A DNA stretch of 64,000 bases from Pirellulaceae bacterium (lineage in GTDB: Bacteria > Planctomycetota > Planctomycetia > Pirellulales > Pirellulaceae), in contig BPJU01000014.1 in assembly GCA_026004775.1 (NCBI GenBank), positions 1 through 64,000 of the forward strand. The letters run 5' to 3'. The notes beneath the pieces were generated by a model that did no database searches, was not told the DNA's origin, and was given only the letters and a program-made list of their open reading frames with translations. The first letter of the stretch is position 1. Each line of letters opens with the position of its first letter. Both the position numbers and the translations under genes were made by a program. Below are positions 60,868-64,000 of the stretch, in pieces.

Positions 60868-63498
60868 CTATTGCTCCAATTCCTTTTTCCACTGTTCGAT
60901 CAACTGCAACGCCTGCAACGGCGTAAGCTCCTCGACTTTCGCCTGGCGGATCGCCTCCAACACCGGGTGAGGCGCCGGGCTGAAGAAAGTCAATTGTACG
61001 TAGTTGCGAGGCGGAGCGTTACGACGGCGAGTCGCTTTCGGGCGCCCCTCTTCATCCAAATGCTCATTTTCCAGATAGTTGAGTATCTCCTTGGCCCGCT
61101 CATTGACCTCGCGCGGAACTCCCGCCAACCGAGCTACATGGATACCATAGCTCTTGTCTGCCGTGCCCGGGACGATCTTGTGGAGGAAAACCACCTGGTC
61201 CTGCCATTCACGGACCGCCACCGTCATGTTACGCAAATTGGGCAGGATCTGAGCGAGGTCGGTAAGTTCATGGTAGTGGGTGGCGAACAGGGTGCGGCAG
61301 CCGATCCGGTCGTGCAGGTACTCGGCAATCGCCCAGGCCAGCGATACACCGTCGTAGGTACTGGTTCCCCGCCCAATCTCGTCCAGGATCACCAGGCTGC
61401 GACTGGTCGCCAGGTGCAGAATACGAGCCGCTTCGGTCATTTCGACCATGAAAGTACTTTGGCCCCGCGACAGTTCGTCACTGGCGCCGACGCGAGCAAA
61501 AATGCGGTCCGCAATGCCAATCGTCGCTTTCCGGGCAGGGACGAAACTACCCATTTGCGCCATCAACGTGATCAGTGCCACCTGCCGGATATATGTACTC
61601 TTGCCCGCCATGTTAGGCCCGGTGATCAGTAATACATTTCCTTCACCGGGGGCCAGCAACGTATCATTCGGGACGAATGTGCCCTCCGGCTCGGTTACAT
61701 CCAACACCGGATGTCGGCCTTCCACAATTTCTAACACAGACTCTGCCACGATTTTCGGCCGGCAGTAGCCGCGGCGGTGTGCCAGTTCAGCCAACCCCAT
61801 CAACACGTCCAGCTCCGCCAGGGCTCGAGCCGTTTCCAGTAACTGGCGGGCTTTGTGGCATGCCGCCTGGCGCAACCGCTCAAACAATTCGTACTCGAGT
61901 TCTTTCGCCCGCTCGTCGGCCGTCAACACCTGGTCTTCGTATTCTTTCAACTCAGGAGTGATATAGCGTTCGGCGTTTTTCAATGTCTGTTTTCGCAAAT
62001 AGTCGGCTGGGATTTTTTCACGATGAGAATTGGTAACTTCGATGTAATACCCGAAAACTTTATTGTATCCGACTTTCAAATTAGGTATACCTGTTCTTTG
62101 TATTTCTTTTGCCTGGTATTCGGCAATCCACTGTTTCCCGCCGCGGGCCAGGGCCCGCAGGCGATCCAGTTCTGCGTGATAACCATCGCGGATGAAGCCG
62201 CCTTCGCGGGCCTGCAAGGGGCAGCTTTCCACAAGAGCCGCTCTCAGCTCGTCGCGCAGCTCCTCCAACAAGTCAATGCGGGCAAGAATGTTTTTCAACA
62301 ATGGTGCATCGAACCGTTCGATTCGTTCGACCAGGGAAGGCAGTTGTTCCAGTGCCCGGCCGATCGCTTCCAGGTCGCGGGGCGTGGTTCGACCGGTGGT
62401 GACTCGAGCCACCAGCCGCTCCAGGTCCGGCAACCTTGCCAGCAAACGCCGCACGTCAGCCCGTTCGGTCGGAAAGGCCAGGCATTGGGCTACGGCTTCC
62501 AGGCGATCCTCGATGGCCGGCACGTCCGCCAGCGGTGAAGCGAGCCATTCGGCCAGCAGGCGCGAGCCCATGGCGGTCACCGTTTGGTCCATTACCCACA
62601 GGAGGGAGCCTTCCCGACGTCCCTCGCGCAGTGTCCGCGTCAACTCGAGACTGCGGCGAGTCGCAACGTCCAACTCGAGCGATTTGCTGGGCCGATACGG
62701 TAACAGGCGGTCAATGTGCTGGAGTGAACTTTTCTGCGTTTCCTTCAAATAGTCCAGAATGGCTCCCGCAGCACGGATCGCCGGCCGATCCTCTTCCGTA
62801 AAACCAAACCCCTCCAGAGTGGCCGTCCCGAACTGGCTGTGTAGAGCCTGGACAGCCGCATCCAGAGAAAACGCCCACGCGGGTCGTCGCGTGACGGCCG
62901 GTTGGCGGTCCACGGTGGGCGGCAGCGGCGCTTCGTCGACCAATAACAACTCGCGAGGCGCAATCCGCCCGAGTTGGTCGGCCAAATGTTCCGGCAGCAG
63001 TGTCATGGCAAAAAAACGTCCGGTGGAAAGATCACACCAGGCCAATCCCCCCACCGCCGGCTGCCGGGATCCATCCGATGGTCCGATCCATGCGGCAAGG
63101 TAATTCGGCTGCCGCGGGTCGAGCAAGCCGTCGTCCGTGAGCGTGCCGGGAGTAACCAGGCGAGTGACCTCGCGCCTCACCAGCCCGGTGGCCTTCCGAG
63201 GGTCCTCGACCTGCTCGCAAACCGCCACCCGAAAGCCGAGCGCGATCAGTTTGCCGAGGTAACTTTCCAACTGGTGATGAGGGAAGCCGGCCATGGGAAT
63301 GGCGTTCTCACCTTTTTCCCGGCTGGTAAGCGCAAGGCCGAGCGCTTCGGCTGCCGTCTGGGCATCTTCATAGAACAGCTCGTAAAAGTCGCCCATACGG
63401 AAGAGCAACAGAGCGTCGGGGCACGACCGCTTCGCCTCCAGATACTGCTGCATCATTGGGGTGGCGGCTTCCCATCTCCGTTGAAGTTGTTCGTCCAT
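60868..63498 (-). CDS. mutS: DNA mismatch repair protein MutS
   Basis: About 876 residues, the usual MutS length. The mismatch-binding N-terminus includes MMQQYLEAKRSCPDALLLFR and MGDFYELFYEDA, with the Phe-x-Glu wedge (DFYELF). The connector, lever and clamp regions follow, then the ATPase: LLITGPNMAGKSTYIRQVAL (Walker A), MAQMGSFVPARKATIGIAD, SRGQSTFMVEMTEAARILH, LVILDEIGRGTSTYDGVSLA (Walker B) and LFATHYHELTDLA. The C-terminus TPLQALQLIEQWKKELEQ is the conserved helix. The ATG at 63498 (MDEQLQRRW) is chosen, since the 55 residues before it are basic and unconserved. No mutL is nearby. Confidence 0.96.
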   Translation of the reverse strand: MDEQLQRRWEAATPMMQQYLEAKRSCPDALLLFRMGDFYELFYEDAQTAAEALGLALTSREKGENAIPMAGFPHHQLESYLGKLIALGFRVAVCEQVEDPRKATGLVRREVTRLVTPGTLTDDGLLDPRQPNYLAAWIGPSDGSRQPAVGGLAWCDLSTGRFFAMTLLPEHLADQLGRIAPRELLLVDEAPLPPTVDRQPAVTRRPAWAFSLDAAVQALHSQFGTATLEGFGFTEEDRPAIRAAGAILDYLKETQKSSLQHIDRLLPYRPSKSLELDVATRRSLELTRTLREGRREGSLLWVMDQTVTAMGSRLLAEWLASPLADVPAIEDRLEAVAQCLAFPTERADVRRLLARLPDLERLVARVTTGRTTPRDLEAIGRALEQLPSLVERIERFDAPLLKNILARIDLLEELRDELRAALVESCPLQAREGGFIRDGYHAELDRLRALARGGKQWIAEYQAKEIQRTGIPNLKVGYNKVFGYYIEVTNSHREKIPADYLRKQTLKNAERYITPELKEYEDQVLTADERAKELEYELFERLRQAACHKARQLLETARALAELDVLMGLAELAHRRGYCRPKIVAESVLEIVEGRHPVLDVTEPEGTFVPNDTLLAPGEGNVLLITGPNMAGKSTYIRQVALITLMAQMGSFVPARKATIGIADRIFARVGASDELSRGQSTFMVEMTEAARILHLATSRSLVILDEIGRGTSTYDGVSLAWAIAEYLHDRIGCRTLFATHYHELTDLAQILPNLRNMTVAVREWQDQVVFLHKIVPGTADKSYGIHVARLAGVPREVNERAKEILNYLENEHLDEEGRPKATRRRNAPPRNYVQLTFFSPAPHPVLEAIRQAKVEELTPLQALQLIEQWKKELEQ

Positions 63499-63790
63499 CA
63501 AGAAACCAACCCCGGTACGTTTCCTCCCTTCTGTTGCACCGGGCCGAGCTTCACCCGGCGGCGCAGCCCGGCCTTTGGCTTGGCGTCCTTTTGTGAAACT
63601 GCCGCGCCATGACCGATCCGTCAAGCACCGGTGGCGCGTCTTTTCCTCCACAAGGTACGCCATACCGGTCAGGTCATCCGCAGCCGATCCGGCGACAAGC
63701 CGAAGTAAAAACAGGACAGCCGGCCAGAGCCAGCCTTGTCACCCGTGGCCAGGCTTGCCACAATTCCCGGCAACAATAGTAAGGTTATGG

Positions 63791-64000
63791 CTATTGCTGG
63801 CCGCGCAGCAAAGCGACCATGGCCCGTCCCATCGCCTCACCCACATCCATATACGTTTCGGCGTTTCCGTTGTAGTGATTGTTGGAAGCCCCTCCGTGGC
63901 ATAGAGGCTTCGTGTAGACCGTGGTAACGTTACCTCGAAACTCGGGATACTTGCCCGAGTTACCGTCGACGGCCAATTGGGCCTCTAAAATCAACCCGTC
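63791..64000 (-). CDS. C-terminal fragment of a sialate O-acetylesterase-like protein (runs off the window)
   Basis: The reverse-strand frame is open from the window edge to a stop at 63791, giving the last 70 residues or so. YPEFRGNVTTVYTKPLCHGG, NHYNGNAETYMDVGEAMG and RAMVALLRGQQ resemble the end of planctomycete SGNH-type sialic-acid O-acetylesterase (DUF303) proteins, which typically read HWNGNAETYFLIGDAMG there. The catalytic Ser would be outside the window. It is oriented like mutS and ends about 290 bases before its start. Confidence 0.65.
   Translation of the reverse strand, partial: DGLILEAQLAVDGNSGKYPEFRGNVTTVYTKPLCHGGASNNHYNGNAETYMDVGEAMGRAMVALLRGQQ

Overview
The window looks like a chromosome segment from a planctomycete (probably Pirellulales-like). 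This rests on gene content, not on a marker gene: two DUF1559 prepilin-like genes, a Cys-type sulfatase, a very large PVC-type CxxCH dehydrogenase with HEAT repeats, an ASPIC/UnbV lipoprotein, a tiny membrane protein beginning MANPYQPP, and a giant-protein N-terminus with an LEALEDRRLL motif. Most genes are GC-rich housekeeping or saprophytic genes. A lower-GC, decayed accessory block lies at about 10.3-22.6 kb.

Layout. 0.7-8.9 kb: rpsD, then a pyruvate dehydrogenase operon lpdA-aceE-aceF (homodimeric E1 type), then an Nramp-like transporter. 9.2-10.3 kb: a small lipoprotein and a degenerate HAD-like protein. 10.3-12.0 kb: gene-free and repeat-rich. 12.0-20.3 kb: a decaying RHS/YD-repeat locus. 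It starts with a promoter and a roughly 290-nt leader. Next comes a 5' gene fragment whose start codon is separated from the rest of the frame by a run of 14 G, then two almost identical RHS core cassettes with unrelated C-terminal tips. The first tip overlaps a multi-pass membrane protein (toxin/immunity-like arrangement). 20.8-22.6 kb: a decayed IS3-like element whose transposase carried a C-terminal CHC2 zinc finger. A 213-bp MITE with 17-bp inverted ends and an 8-bp target duplication sits inside it, and a second, truncated MITE abuts it.

22.8-29.4 kb: a secreted protein, a probable 2-keto-3-deoxy sugar acid branch (FAH-family dehydratase plus semialdehyde dehydrogenase), an M19 dipeptidase, and a sulfite reductase whose promoter -10 box lies inside a perfect palindrome. 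29.7-40.4 kb: folD, a secreted protein, rpmA-obg-coaX, a sulfatase, uvrD/pcrA (reverse strand), and a TPR membrane protein coupled to an RluA-type pseudouridine synthase. 40.5-46.3 kb: a broken and an intact DUF1559 gene flanking a TPR protein and a lipoprotein. 46.6-57.4 kb: membrane, DUF3179 and DUF547 proteins, an oligogalacturonate lyase-like protein, and the overlapping pair UnbV lipoprotein / PVC dehydrogenase. 57.6-64 kb (reverse strand): methyltransferase, OsmC, ClC channel with CBS domains, MutS, and the 3' end of an esterase-like gene.

The most unusual features are the poly-G tract in an RHS-type surface protein gene beside duplicated cassettes with different tips, the palindromic repeat family with compensatory stem changes, and the nested IS/MITE wreckage. 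All calls come from reading the sequence. No searches were run, and family names are recognised from motifs.
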